A DNA stretch of 64,000 nucleotides, taken from Ahaetulla prasina. Taxonomy: Eukaryota; Chordata; Lepidosauria; Squamata; Colubridae. The position numbers and the translations under genes are program-made. Each line of letters opens with the position of its first letter. The stretch's first letter is position 1. Under the pieces are notes generated by a model that saw only the letters and a list, made by a program, of their open reading frames with translations, was not told the DNA's origin and made no database searches. The stretch is from NCBI RefSeq assembly GCF_028640845.1, contig NC_080539.1, positions 197,820,698-197,884,697 of the forward strand, read 5' to 3'. This document shows positions 26,401 through 41,400 of the stretch, in pieces.

Positions 26401-29400
26401 CAATATGAAACTATAGATTGTTCATTCTGAGGCTTGTGAATGTTTTGCAGTGTAGGATTAGGTTAAGCAATTGTGTAAGGGGCTTACTAATTATCCAAGG
26501 CACATTACTGCCATCTCCTGACTAGAAAATTATCTGACTTTTTCGTTATCTAAAATTGGGTGGTTTAATGTTTTAAAATAATATTTATGTGGTAGTGATG
26601 GTGTTAGTGTTAGTAGCAATAGTACCCTTATTTATTGTGTTTCTGTAACTAAGCATACTACAGATGTAACTCGGTGCTTATTAAAGTACTTAAATTATTT
26701 TTCACTTTTAAAATTTTATTTTCAATTATTAAAGTTTTTTTTTTAATTTACATTTATATCCCGCCCTTCTCCGAAGACTCAGGGCGGCTTACAGTGTATA
26801 GTGACATTTAACATATATCATCTGTGTTTCAATGTTATATATAGGGCAATGTAGTTATTTATACAGACATACAATTTTCTAGCTTGGTGTCTTAACCACT
26901 AAATATCACCCAAAACATTAAAAGATGAAGGATATTTTTTTTTACAAAATTAAAATCTTAACGTAAGCACAGGAAAAAGCATAATAAATTACTTAAGTAT
27001 GCTTTTAAACAACATTTCCAGAAGAACATGATAATGGTTATAGACCTTCGTTACTTTGCTTTTTATTGAAATTTTTAATCACTTCCCCTTAAAATATTTG
27101 CTTGCCCTCCATTTGTTTTGGTTTGCGAAATTTTGCAGCTGAATCTAGTTATTTAGCACAATGGTTTTACTTAGTTCATTGCCCAATATACTACCTAAGG
27201 AAAAAAAGCAAAATGTAGATTTAAAATAATAGTAACAAAAATAATGAAAGCAAATATTTTAAAGGGTAAGTAACATGAAATAGAGTGATATGCAATAATA
27301 CACAAGGAAGACCCCTGATTTCTGTCTTTCTGCACTTTCTACTCCTCCTTTCAATGTTGCTATGCTCACTATATTGCCAAAGTGTTTTCTTTTGCAGTTT
27401 TTCACATGGGCAGTTTTTCTCTGAGCAGAGTGTTTATCTGCCCTTAAGAATTGCTGAAGATAGTTTGTTAAAAAATGCAAGGGTGCAGTGACATGGAAGA
27501 ATAAGCTGCTTAAGATAGTGGTGCTACCTGGAGTTTAATCAACCAGATTCTTACTACTGTGCTTTCAAAAATTCTACCTCAGTCTTCGTTTATGGCCATA
27601 TCCCTCAAGTATCTGCTTTAGCATCTCTCCTGTTTGGCCACTGCCCATTTCTACCAACATCTAGGAAGAACACAATCTCTGCAGCAATTTATTTATTTAT
27701 TTATTTATTGAATTTATATTGCCGCCTATTCGCCCATGGCGACTCATATAAAACCACATTTAAAACAATAAAAACTAACCAAAAGAATCAAGTTAATATA
27801 GTACAATATAACAAAATCATCTCCCACCCCCCGCCATGATGACAACAGATCACATGAGCCCTTTAATGGGTTCCCGCTCTGGGTTCCCTAGGCTTGCTGG
27901 AAGAATCAGGTCTTCAGCACCTTCCGAAAGAGTGCTAGAGTGGGAGCCATTCTAATCTCTGGGGGAATGATGTTCCAGAGAGAGGGAGCCACTACGGAGA
28001 AGGCCGTTCTTCTGGGTCCCACAGGTGTATCTCCCTCAGGGATGGGACCCACAACGTTCCCTCCCTCCCCGCTCTGATGGGTCGGGTAGGTGTGACCGGC
28101 AAGAGACGGTCCCTCAGATAGTTTGCTTTACCATTAGTTTCCAGGATACATAGAAACAGTCAGCTGGCTTTGTGAGGAAAAATTCAGTTTTAACCAAAAG
28201 TTAAATATCCTCATTTCAGCCTTTCTTAGGCCTACCTCCAGTGCTGCATTGAGAAAGCAAAACACCATTTGGAAGCCTTTGTTTAGAAGGTTTGTCTGAA
28301 TAGTCTCTAACAGAAGAGTTTACATTTCATCCTATAAGAATAGTGTACTACAGGTTTATCCACAAAAGTGATAACAGATGGAATACACTGAGTTCCCCTA
28401 GTGTAGAAAAAACAGAAAATAGTTTCAGTGACAGTGAGAATAGATTAAAGCTGAGCATTCTGGATAATACAGTCCTGAACAGGGCTATAGTTATTAGATT
28501 ATATTGTTTTTAAATGGTTGAAATACCATTTTTTCATTATATTATGTGGGTGAAATTCTGGCTAAAATTGTTAAGTTGTCATGGTCATAAATTCTAGAAT
28601 ATTTCTATAAAATTGTTAAGGAATAGTTCCTAGAAAATTCAGAATTGGGATGGAAAGGAATTTGTAGATGTTTTTAAAACTACGGCACCATTCTGGCAGC
28701 TTGCTTAATACTTTGCTTGAAATATACCTAAAACCCTATTTGTGCTTCAGATGAAGAAGAGAAATTGTTCTTATCTATTGCTGATCATACACTATAAAAT
28801 GACTGCACTGGCTTTCTTGTGATTTAATTTGTTTTCTTTTCTTTTCTGCACAAGCACTCCTATTTGGACAGGGAAACCTCCCTCCTTCTGAGAAACATTG
28901 CAGGAAAGCCTTCTCATTTGCTGACCAAGGTGATATGCTACTTACTTCCCACCTGCATGTGACCATTTAATCCTAGATAGATGTGGAATTTGTGTAGTGT
29001 GTATATGTAAATTTGGACTTTATATCTAGTAGCTTTTGTTTTATGAAAATGATTTTTCCTCTGGTCAAAGATGAGCAAGGCATCATGAAATATATTTGCA
29101 TGGTTTATCAAAATGTTATATTGCATAGAATCTAAATGCATTTATTGTTGCCAGGTTTCATAAAACAAATGCAGAAATCACATAGCTTTAACAAATGTCA
29201 AAATGGTCTTGAAATCATTTAAGGAAATATGTTTGTAAATAAATATTAATGTTCCAGTCAGTTCTCTCATTTTAAATCTTAGTGTAGTTATCATTGTATA
29301 AAATCATAATCCATAAGATGCTGTCAGTTAACAGGGAAATAGATTGTCACCACAAATAATAAAGTCATTGATTTCCGGTAGATAAATGAAGCCAACCATA

Positions 29401-32400
29401 GATCAGATCAAATCAAAACATTATTATGGCTAAAGGCCAGCAAGAAGAACAAGCAGACAAGTAATTTATATGGAAGGAACTTAATCATCAAGATGTATCA
29501 TTTGGCATATTCTTGATACTAGACAATAAAGACAGACATAGAGATTAGGCACTGATATATGAGAAATTGAAAGCTTTGTACATCTTAACATATAATTCCT
29601 TTTATTAGAGCATAATTTTTTCTGAATTATACCCTGCCCATACATGGGGAGAAGATTAAAAAGTAAAAGGTTACAGGGAAATGAAATATTGCCAGTATGT
29701 TCAGTGTTACTGTACTTTTTAATAGAATCTATATATATATATTGGTGTGACATTTTTGCACTATTAAGATAACAAATTTATTAAGTTTGATATCTTTGTC
29801 TCTGTTTAATCCATGGAAATTTCATCTCAACTACTTTATCATAAAATAAATTGTTATTTTCTTATTACATCTTGGTCATCTTGAGATCAGTTACAAAATA
29901 GCCATGAAAGCTGGAATATTCTGCAGTTATTTTGGGGAAATTAGGACTCTGGGTTGTGGGTTTCTCCCTGCCAGTTAGTATGGATAGATGGTATAGAATC
30001 CAGCAGCTGATTGTGGGCAACATTTAAGTGCATTGCAGCTTTGCCACATAAATCTTGCTCGAGACTACAGCAATCTACTAAAGTTCCATGTTCCTTACAG
30101 ACGGAGTCATCATTACATCTTTACATAAAGTGAGTGACACTTTTTAAGGGTATAATTGATCATATTTGTGCTTCAGCAGAAAGTATTAAGGCAGTTTTTA
30201 AGATTTATGCAGTCACAATTTTAATAAGCTAATACAGTATGTTTAAAATTAATTTGATTTTCAACAAGTTCATTAAACTGTGTTGGAGTTTAATAGGTAA
30301 TCTTGAAATTTACAATACATTCTTTTTATTTGGATGATTCTGTGATGTTTTACCATATGAATCTCCTAGATATAAAGACTTAATAAAATATTATTTACCT
30401 CATCATTAATGTTTTGTAGTAAATAAAACTAACATTCCAGAACAAAAGTCATTTTCTGCTATTTCACAATCTCTGGTTTAAATATAAGACATCATTTGTG
30501 CAATTTAAATAGTAGCATTGTTTTAACATTTAGATGCATGTTTAGATCAGGGGTGGGTTTCACTTACCTTTGCTACCGGTTCGCTCACGCTGCCTCGTCT
30601 GCGCATGCACAGAAGCTCCTGTGCATGTGCAGACTGTATTTGATGACGTCCGGGTGGGTCCCACCACTGGTTTAGATGCATGCCATAGAAGTAAAGATTA
30701 TAGTTTTAATTTTATTTTCAGTAATTATGTTAGCTAATTTGTTAAAACTTGCTATTTTAAAATTTTGCTTAGAAACAGCATTGTATTTTAGTGTTTTTTT
30801 CTTGCACATTTAATTAATACTAAAAATCAAATGGGAAAATCAACAAAACAGTAACAAAGTATTTCCTTTGTTTATCTAAAGAATAGCATATAATACCCAA
30901 CAGCTAGTGTTTGGAACAATAACCCACTGTTGTTGGTATTTCAGTAAATCTCAAAAAATCTTGTGAAAATAATTGATAGGATTCAAAAGAGTTTGTTAGG
31001 TCTATGCCAAAGCAGAAGATAAATATGAAACTTCCAATTTTGAAATAAGCTTGAATTTGAAGTGAGAAAATTGTGAAAGAGAACTACAAAACCAATTAAT
31101 ATCATTGCATCATTTTTAATACTGTCCAGTGTTTATACTAAAGATATTGGTAATGAAAAATGCATACAGAAGAACAAACTAATATACTAATAATCTGCAT
31201 TATTTTCAATTATTTATTTTTCGATATATAGCAAATATTTATATGCACTTTTTAATGCATTTTTAAAAACAACTTTTTAATTCAAAATAGTTTTCATTCC
31301 AGTATTCTTGCAAACATGTTTCTAAAGAGATGAATTTCATAACTAATAACCATAACTTTACAAAGTATAAAGCTTTTTAACTTCAGCTTTTTTAATAAGA
31401 TTTTTTTACTGAAGTTTGAAATGCATTTAGTTGGTTAAATAATAAATAAGCAAACTGCTATTTAATTAATGCTTTTAAAGAATCAAAAGAATAAGGATCA
31501 TAGTTTAGAATGAAGAATTATTTATTCTTCATTATTCTTCATTCAAGAGTTTTGAAATTATTCTCAAAGAGATTTTTATTACTGAAAAGTATGCATTATT
31601 CATACCCCTTTAGGTGCTATAAAGACTATGCGAAAGAAGCCATATGTCACATCAAATTTATACCTCCCAAAAGAAGTATATGACTATATCAAATTGTATA
31701 TTTATCCAGTATCTAAAATAATAAAAAGAGTGAAAAGAATTGTCTTACAATGAAAAAGCAATTGTCCTAATATGTTTAAATTCACCATGTTCTCTTTCCC
31801 GGTTTTTTTTTAAAGAACTGGGACCAGTTAATTCAGAGTGACTTATTTGAAGAAGTATCATTTTTGGAGATGGTCTCATTTTTATCTGCTAGATTTTTGA
31901 TAATCTATCCCCTCCCCTTTCTATCTTATAGGGCGGAATCAAGAAAAAACCTTTTTAGAGATGCTTTACTCACTCCTACCTGCCATTATAATTTTCCTTG
32001 GATATTTCAGTAAAAAAATCCAGCAAGCAATAAAAAAATGTGCTTATATTGGTTACCATTATTGTGTTCAGATTTAAGCAGTGCTTGAATAGAAAGAGCA
32101 ATATTTCATTTGCATTAATTCATTTCTTGCAGCTATGTTGGTCTCACTTTATCAAACTACTTTGTATGGGGAGGGGGGGAATAAGTGTGTGCACATGTGA
32201 TCTTATTGTGCAGTTAACCTTGTCTCATTCTGAAGGGCAAAATCAGTTAATTCAGAACTGATCACAGACTACCTGTGATTTATTTATTTTTTGCTCGTCA
32301 TATGTCATAGCTTTCTATTGTCAATTAAAAAGGGAAAATATAAAATACTTGTTTTATTGACAGTGGGTTTTTTATATCCTTTATTGTATGTTGCCTTGAG

Positions 32401-35400
32401 TTGCTTTGGATTATAGAGCATTTAAATATAGAATTTTTTTTTTAATTTGAATTTATATCCCGCCCTTCTCCGAAGACTCAGAGCGGCTTACATTGTGTAA
32501 GGCAATAGTCTCATCCATTTGTATATTATATACAAAGTCAACTTGTATTGCCCCCCCAACAACCTGGGTCCTCATTTTACCTACCTTATAAAGGATGGAA
32601 GGCTGAGTCAACCTTGGGCCTTGTGGGACTCGAACCTGCAGTATTTGTAATTGCAGGCAGCTGTGTTAATAACAGACTGCATTAGCCTGTTGAGCCACAA
32701 GAGGCCCTAAATACAGTCTAAATAAATACAGTCTGAAAAACAAATTCTTTAATGGTGAGAAAGAGATGATTTTTAGAAGCACATAGAATTTAAAGCAATT
32801 ATGTAGCCAGGTTTTTTTCAGACTAATTTCCATCAAAAATGTAGTAATGATTGTAGTATCAAGCAAAGACATGAACTTATTAAGTCATTATGAACTGATT
32901 GACCTCAGATTAAATTATTTTAAATGTTTGAAGAATAGTTATCAGCTTTTAAATTGGGCTAATATTCTCATGATTGGTTTTACTAATCAATATTATTTTA
33001 AGATAAAATAGAAGTTTTTTTGCAGTTAAATATGTTCTTTAATGTGTAAAAAATAATCTCAAATTAACACAAGAAACTTAAAATATTAGGTAGGTGGTAA
33101 ATTCACTCTGTACACATGGCTTTTTTTTTATTCACAATTTTTCCTACTTTTTCATTCTAAATTATTTTTACATTTTGAAGAAATCGCTCCAAAGTGAAAG
33201 GAGTGGAGTGTGTTCACCAGAAAAAGCTATTCTTATCAAAATATTGTTACTTCACTAAAGTCTGAATATAAATAGTTAAATGGGTTCCAATGATTCATTG
33301 GTAGGACTTGTCAGCAACAAACATGTATTGCTTGAATGGTGTTAAAATGAATTACAGTAGATACTGATGGAGAAATGATGGCTAGTATTATTTCATATCC
33401 AATTTATTTTTATTTTACTTATTTATTTGCACCCTACCTTTATTATTTTTACAAATAACTCAAGGTGGCAAACATATCCAACTTCCTATTTTCCCCACAG
33501 TGTGAGGTTGATTGGGCAGAGAGAGAGGGACTGGCCCAAAATACCCAGCTGGCTTTCAAAGTTACGGTGGGACTTGAATTCACACTCTCCCACTTTGTAG
33601 CCTGATGCCTTAACCACGACATCAAACTATTCCTCTGCAACAATTAAGGATTGGATTTAATTCTGACTATTAAAGAATTGGGGATAAAATTAACAGAAAT
33701 GGGCTGTTCCTTTGTTTTTAGTATTTGTATTTGTTATTACCTCTACCTTTAAAGTTATACTCCATTCTTCCAACTAAAAGTAGCAGAAATGAAACTTTCT
33801 CTGCACTTTGTTCATTGTCACAGAAATAGGCTTTAGGGGAGTTATCTAATAATATGTTTTTCTTTACAATTTTTTAATTTACAAATCTATTTTCTGAATT
33901 TCTTTTTTATCTTAAACAAACATACAATATTATCCATGATGAAGATCCATAATATAGATTTGAAATTATTTTCATAATTCATTATAATTTTCCCTGCTGT
34001 TGCTTAATATTTGTGCATTGTTTCAGTAAGGACAAGCTGATAAAAGGATGTAACTTTGTGACTTAATATAGGCACATATAAATAATTGGAGATATTGTTC
34101 TACCTGCCAAAATTGCCAGAATTATTTATCTACTGCAGTGGTAGTCAACCTGGTCCCTACCACCCACTAGTGGGCGTTCCAGCTTTCATGGTGGGCGGTA
34201 AGGGTTTTGTCTGCTACTGAAGCACTTTCCTTTTTTTTAATTTAATTGACCTTTTAAAAAAAATTCATAGCATTTAAAAACATTTTCATTAGGTTTTCAT
34301 AAAATTCCCTGTGACAATTTAAATTTCTGAAAATATACTATTTGTATCACCCACGCATAAATTGAGTTCACGTTACTTAAGTGAAACTAAATGGCGCTAT
34401 AGTGCGACCGCAAACAAAAGAGCCTTATCCCAGAATAGCTTGCGCATCTCCCCCCACACCACCCAGCTATAACAGACAAGTAGAGCTGGTAGCCAGCCCC
34501 CCTCCCCCCGAAACCCAATCCATGATGCACGAGAGGCATGCACAGATGACAATACACAGCGCTTTACTGTGGAACCGGTGGGCGGTTAGAAAATTCTACT
34601 ACTAACAGAGATACAAAAGTGGGTGGTAGGTTGTCAGCCTCCGCTTTAATTTAGTGTATTTCTCTTACTAGATGATTGGACTGTTTTATTACCTTGATAA
34701 AAGTTTGCTCTACTGAATGTCTTACATGCTTTATGGAAGAGGGGGGAGGTTTTCACTGTTTCCAGCGTAGGCTGACATTGCATGTGTGGGAGAGGGGAAA
34801 AGCTTTTTTAAAATAGATGTTTGAATTGTTTTGGCGCGTGAATGTAACGGCAGCTGCTGACTCCACATTCCATCCAGAAGATTGACAGAGGGAGAATATC
34901 GGAAGTGAAACTACACGTGGCTGAGGAGGAAGAAGACATTGGACTATTACTGTATTGACCTCTAGTAGGGGGAGGGTTCAGGAGAGAATATGACTCTGTG
35001 GTTTTGATTTACTTCCAGTTCCAGCTTTGCTTTTGCTGCATCCAGATTTGTATGATATAAATTACCAATTTCTTCAACATGATGGAGTTGGGTTTTTATT
35101 TTCTCAAACACTGATCTGGGGCAGGCTGACATAGGTATAAAAAGGTTGACTACCCCTGATCTACTGCTTTGTATTCTTTACATGCTTTATTCAAATATTT
35201 ATCTGTAATTTCTACTCCAAACTTTATCATGGTCAAAATGTATAATCAGATGAGGTCATTGAAGATTTTATACTCAGTCATATAGTCAGAGTAAACATGA
35301 GAATATGAAACACAAATATTGGCTATATTATAAAATGATACACTTTTGATTAGAAAAATATATCTAAGGTGGAGAGGATGTAGCAAGTAGGTGCTATCAT

Positions 35401-38400
35401 TTTTAAATAGATTAGGAGATTTTAGAATATTTGTGGTTGTGATTTAAAATAAGGTTGTAAAATTTCTGGACAGTTGTGAAATCACTAGGATGGGAATTTA
35501 GTAAATAAAACGACATTTATTTTACTAAATCAAAAGTGCCTGTCTTTTTAGAAATTGGCCATAAAATCCTGTTTGATGCATTCATAAAAGTATGATTGAT
35601 CCATAAATTAAATAATTTTGGGTAGGTGATTTTGCTTTAAAAAAAACAGATGAGAAAGAATTTAAAGGTATGCCTGTGGTATGTACCAATCAGTTGTACT
35701 TCCAGAAAATGAATGCATTGACATAATTTCTATAATCTATACATAAAGCCTGATTATCCCAAATATTTCTTAAAACTTCATTTATAATCTAATATATTTT
35801 TATTTTATATACAAAGTGCTGAGTTGTTGGGAATATTTTCCCATTTGAACCAGTACGGGATTTGTGCTACAGAACGCTTTCTCTCATTTTTGTTTTCAAA
35901 CTACATGAAATCCTTTTTGTATTGGATATGATGAGCTTTTACCCGACCTCCAGAATCTTGTTTCCTTTATAATTGTTTATTTAGATATTGTTTCAGGCCT
36001 CATTTGCTCTTATCATTAGTTTCATTAGTTTCATTGAAAATTACTATGTTTCTGATGAACATTCTTTTACAAGCTGTTGCCTTTTTCACTACTAATTGGA
36101 CAGTAATACAGATAGAACTTGAAGAGGCAGGTGGCAGCTACAGGGAGCTAGGGAATAATTCAGAAATCTTCATGAGGATAGAAAAGGCAGCATATAGTAA
36201 ATGTTACTATACTGTAAAATTCCTGTGCTCAAACAGGTGCATTTGAGTAGCACATACTTTTTAAATATAATATTCTAAACTGATGGGAAGTTTCCTGTAA
36301 ACATTAGATTAGCATGTGGTATCTTTTTTTAAAATAAGTTTTTTATTTTTTACAAACATACCAAATCAATGCGTGAACAGTGTGGCACCTGGGTGTCAAA
36401 CATTCTAATACAAATAAAACTAGGAAAATTAATCATAATTATTATATTCAATCAACTTATATATTTATAATAATGATACACTATTATAAGTTGCAATCTA
36501 TCATTATTTAATTATTCCATGTTTTCTCTTATTGTTACTTTTGTTTTATTATATAAAATGTATACACTAACATTCCCCCTTCTCTTATTTCTATCACTTA
36601 TTCTAACATTTAAACATTTCACCTTTTACTAAAAAAACATTTTCTTTCTATCCTACCTAATTTCTAGTCATGTCACCTACCTAAAAAAAAAGAAAATAAA
36701 GAGAGAGAAAAGGAAAGCAAATCAAACCAACAAAGAGAAGAAAAATCATCTATCCATCGTCTCTTGCCCGCTTCAATACTTTAATTGCTATGCTTTTTTT
36801 TTAAACTTACCTCCCAAATTCTTCTCCTGGATCACTGTCTCTGTCAGAATCTTTTCCTTGGCTTTCAATCTAGGTATCTCTCCCACCTCTACCCTCTTCC
36901 TGCATGTGGTATCTTTTTGTATATGTCAAAAGTACTTTTGAAAGTACTTTTACAGTAGAAATCCACTTCATAGAACCCTGTCTTTTGTCTTTACTTTCTT
37001 TCTTTCAAGTATTCTGTTGGAGAATACAATTTGAAGGGGGAAGATGGGGAAAGCACTGATATATTGATATTTATGTATGTGTATCCAGTCCAGTTATATT
37101 GCTCAGTTTTAAACCAAAAAATATTTTTCCTAGGAGGAACAGGCTGCTAAACTGAAGGCTGAAAAGATCAGAGTTGCTTTAGAGAAGATTAAAGAAGCAC
37201 AAGTTAAAAAGGTAAATTGTTCTTGCTTAATATATTTTAAAATCAATAGAAACAATTAGTTCCTACTGAGGAAAATATAGGGCATTAAAACTCTTGTTTC
37301 TTAGGTTATATTTCTAGTTCTACAGTTTATATTGCATTGCAATTCTAGCTATCAAGCAACTTTAACATATTCAACTTGGACTACAGCAACAGAAAGTTCC
37401 CTTTTAATGATTCCAGGATGTGGGTTGTATCCAGTTATATCCATTCAGACTCAAGACGTCACAGGTGCATCGTGTAATGTATTGGGACTTATTCCCCCTT
37501 TGCTAAACCGGGCGTGGGCGTGGCCAGCACGTGATCAGGAGCCACGCAAGAGTTAAACAGGAATGGAGATAGGCTGAATCAGGGCTGTTAAACTCCTGGC
37601 CCATGGGCCAGATGCATGGCCAGCACCCATGGTGTGGCCAGCACGTGACGCATCTAGCCCATGGGCCAGGAGTTTGACAGTCTTGATTCACCCTATCTCC
37701 ATTCCTATTTAACTCCTGTGTGGCTCCTGATCTGTTCCATAGACCTCAGGGTATCTTTGCAGGGCGTCTAAGGGATAAACAAAGATAGGAGCTAGTTAAG
37801 GGTAGAGTCATCTCAAACTAGAGTTGGAAATGTTAAATTATACTTACTACCCATGTGAAAATCCTATCATTGAAAATTCTGGTATAGGTACTGCTTGCTT
37901 AACAGTAATAACTGGGACTGGTGGCTCTCACTAAAGAACACAGTCATAAACCATGATGTCACATGACCACACCCACTTACAACAGCAGTTGCAGCAGTTC
38001 TAAGTGCTTTCATTAGACAATCCCACACGGTTGCAGATTGTGCTCACATGATTGTCATTTGCAACCTTCTGCCAGCTTCCTCATTAACTTTGCCGTGAAG
38101 GTCACAAATTGCGATTACATAAACCTGGGATGCTGCAACATCATAATTATGAAGTGGTTACCAAGTTCCCAAAACATGATCCTATGAATGCTGTGACAGC
38201 CTCAAATATGAGGACCCATCATAAGTCTCCCTCATTCAGTGCCATTGTAACTTTGAACACTTGATGAATGAGTGGTCATTCAATGAGGACTACCTGCACT
38301 CAGTAGAAATTTTGTTTCAAAAGTTCATCAAAATTTAATGCCTTCTCCTTTATTTCTGCTACAGCTTGTGATAAGAGTCCACATGTCTGATGACAGCTCG

Positions 38401-41400
38401 AAGACAATGATGGTAGATGAACGACAGACAGTAAGACAAGTGTTAGACAACTTGATGGACAAGTCACATTGTGGATTTAGCTTAGATTGGTCCTTAGTAG
38501 AAACAATCTCTGAATTACAAATGGGTTAGTAATTCAGATTTATTTGACAGTACCAAATTGTTATGGAATCTTTATAATGTATGATCTTGTTTCATGCTTT
38601 GCTCTTATTCCTGAGTTGATATGCTACATTTTAAAAGGTGGCTTATTTTGTCTACCAATGTGGGGGGGGGATCTTGTTCTTTATTAGATTTCAGGGCAGT
38701 GTATATGTGTATGTGCTTGTGTGCATATGCTGTAATCTTTCTTTAAATAGCTGGCTTGCTTTGGGGCAGACTTGATTTTGCTTGGAACTTTTTGTAAAGA
38801 TCCTTTTATAATTCTAGAAGTTCTGGGTTTTGCTAAAACTTCTATAATGTTTTGGTGTTACCACTTTGATTACTTAACCACAAGCTTTCAATGGACCAAA
38901 TCAGAAATACAATAATAAAATAGTTAAGGCTTTGTTTTCCTTGGGAAAGATATTAAATTGGATACAGATTTATTTATATGCTTCATATACCATACTGCTT
39001 TTACCTATACACAATTTTATCCACATTTTTATTTAAAAGTCAACAACATATTTATTACAAATGGTTGATGTTCTTGCTACTTTAAACCTGTTAAAAGTAC
39101 CTTTATATGGATAGAGCCTTTGCATTAGAGCTTCGGTATATACTTTGTTTTCATCTTTTTGTATACAAAGATTCTTCTTAAATATTGGGATGTGTTTTAA
39201 ATAGAAACACATTCCAAATGTGGTGCAATCAGTTGATTTTGTTGTTATTATAGTTGATTTCCTTTCATAGAATTAAATTGAATGTATTAAAAATACATTA
39301 TTTGCAATAAGAATAATACGTGTAAGATTCCTGTTTCTGTACTCTTATACAGAGTACATATACTATAAGAGTATATATGAGTAGTTTTTCCCCCTTTTAA
39401 AAAAATGTTTCTTTATATTCTTCACAATAATGGAGTGATAATTCATTCCATTGGTACGTAAAAACAAATCTGTATTGATTTTAGATTGCAAGATAAAAGA
39501 TAAAACTAAGCAAAATCAGAACGATGGAGTTGGACTTCATCCATGAATGAAATTGTAGCCTCCTAATTCCATGAAATGAATATAATAAATACACAGAGAT
39601 TCATTTGTATGCAAAATAGGTTTGTAGAATATGTTCTCACAGTTAAAAAAAAAGCATATATATTTATTTATGCATTATATAAATAATGTAATTGGAAAAT
39701 AGACTTTTACCTGTCTTTGGTAAATATGAAAGATACATGTTCTTTAATTTTACTTTTTTATTAATATGCATTGTCATATGACATTTGGGAAAGGACTTTA
39801 GACTATAAAATTAGATGACTTGATTTTGAATTTACAATGGTTGTTATATTTCTGTAATTATGCAGAGAGGATTTTTGAAGACCATGAAAATTTAGTTGAA
39901 AACCTCCTGAACTGGACAAGAGATAGTCAAAACAAGCTCATGTTTGTTGAACGTATAGAAAAATATGCCCTTTTTAAAAATCCCCAAGTAAGTATAATGC
40001 TTTTCCATCATTCTTTATTATTGCCACAGACCAGAATAAAAATTAAAATACTAAAATAAAACAAAACAAGACTTAATAGTGCATTAAAACTAATGGTGAG
40101 ATCATCAATGGGTGGAAATAAAGCTCTTTTTTCTACTTTTGAACATCCATTGTGGCTTAAACATCCTTTATGGTGGTTGTTTTTACATGCTTACATGCAC
40201 TAAGATTTATGAAATACAATTTATTGAAACCATAACTGTGATATGAAAGGGAGTATTTCTTAAATTTATTTTGATGTTTCTATTCCCTTCCTAATAAAAT
40301 TCTGAGAAACATTAAAAATATATTTGCATTTAAATTTCTGACCAGGTTTTTGTATATGAGAAAAAACCTACCTTTAGACTTCATATTATTCCCATAAATG
40401 TATATCTGTTTCCATATAGAAAAGATTTGTTCACAAATAGCATTCTTTGTTAGCATCAGGAAAAGATGAGACTAAGATAACTATTTCATTTCTATTATTT
40501 TACATTCGTTAACTGTGGCTTCTATTTATTGCAGAATTATCTTCTTGGGAAAAGAGAAACCTCTGAAATGGCAGACAGGAACAAGGAAGTACTACTGGAG
40601 GTAAGTTGATTATAGGTTAACCACTTCACTAAGGGCTACAAAAGGGAAATCTGCTGTATGAATATCTTGAAACAGTCCAGAACTCATCCACAGAATTCAA
40701 CATTAAAATCTATCTGTCAGGTGAAAAATATAGTATTATAATATTCATGTGCCATGATTGATATGTTTGTGAGGAAATGTCAGTTACTTAGAAATAGGAC
40801 CTAACAGAAATACTGAATACTCTCAGGGTTAGGGAGTTAAACTTGTTTCCCTGCTTAAGTCATCTAAATCCCCACAGGTCAGAATAACTATTCTTTTGGG
40901 CTGAAGTTCCCCATCCTCACTCTTAAGAGACAGAAAAGGAAATACTGAAGAGACAACTAATGCAAAACATTTTCTTGTGAATACATAAAATTTGTCTTTC
41001 ACAATTCCTTTACCCATATGTTCTAGGAGTGCTTTTGTGGAAGCTCAGTAACAGTGCCAGAAATCGAGGGAGTCCTGTGGCTGAAAGATGATGGTAAAAA
41101 ATCTTGGAAGAAACGTTACTTTCTTCTGCGAGCTTCTGGAATCTACTATGTTCCAAAAGGAAAAGCAAAGGTGAAATCCCTTTTGAGTCTCATATAATGC
41201 TCATCTTTTCAAATGGGCATGACTGCGACTTTTACTAGACAAAACACACTGTAAAATGCACTTTTATGATTTATTTATGAAGCAGGCATCAAAATATCAC
41301 ATTGCATTGGGAATGTTCATAGCCAAGTCTTCACTTTCAAATTGACTAGCGGTCTAAATAAGATTCCGAGTTTGAAACAATAGATTTCAGGATTCCATTG

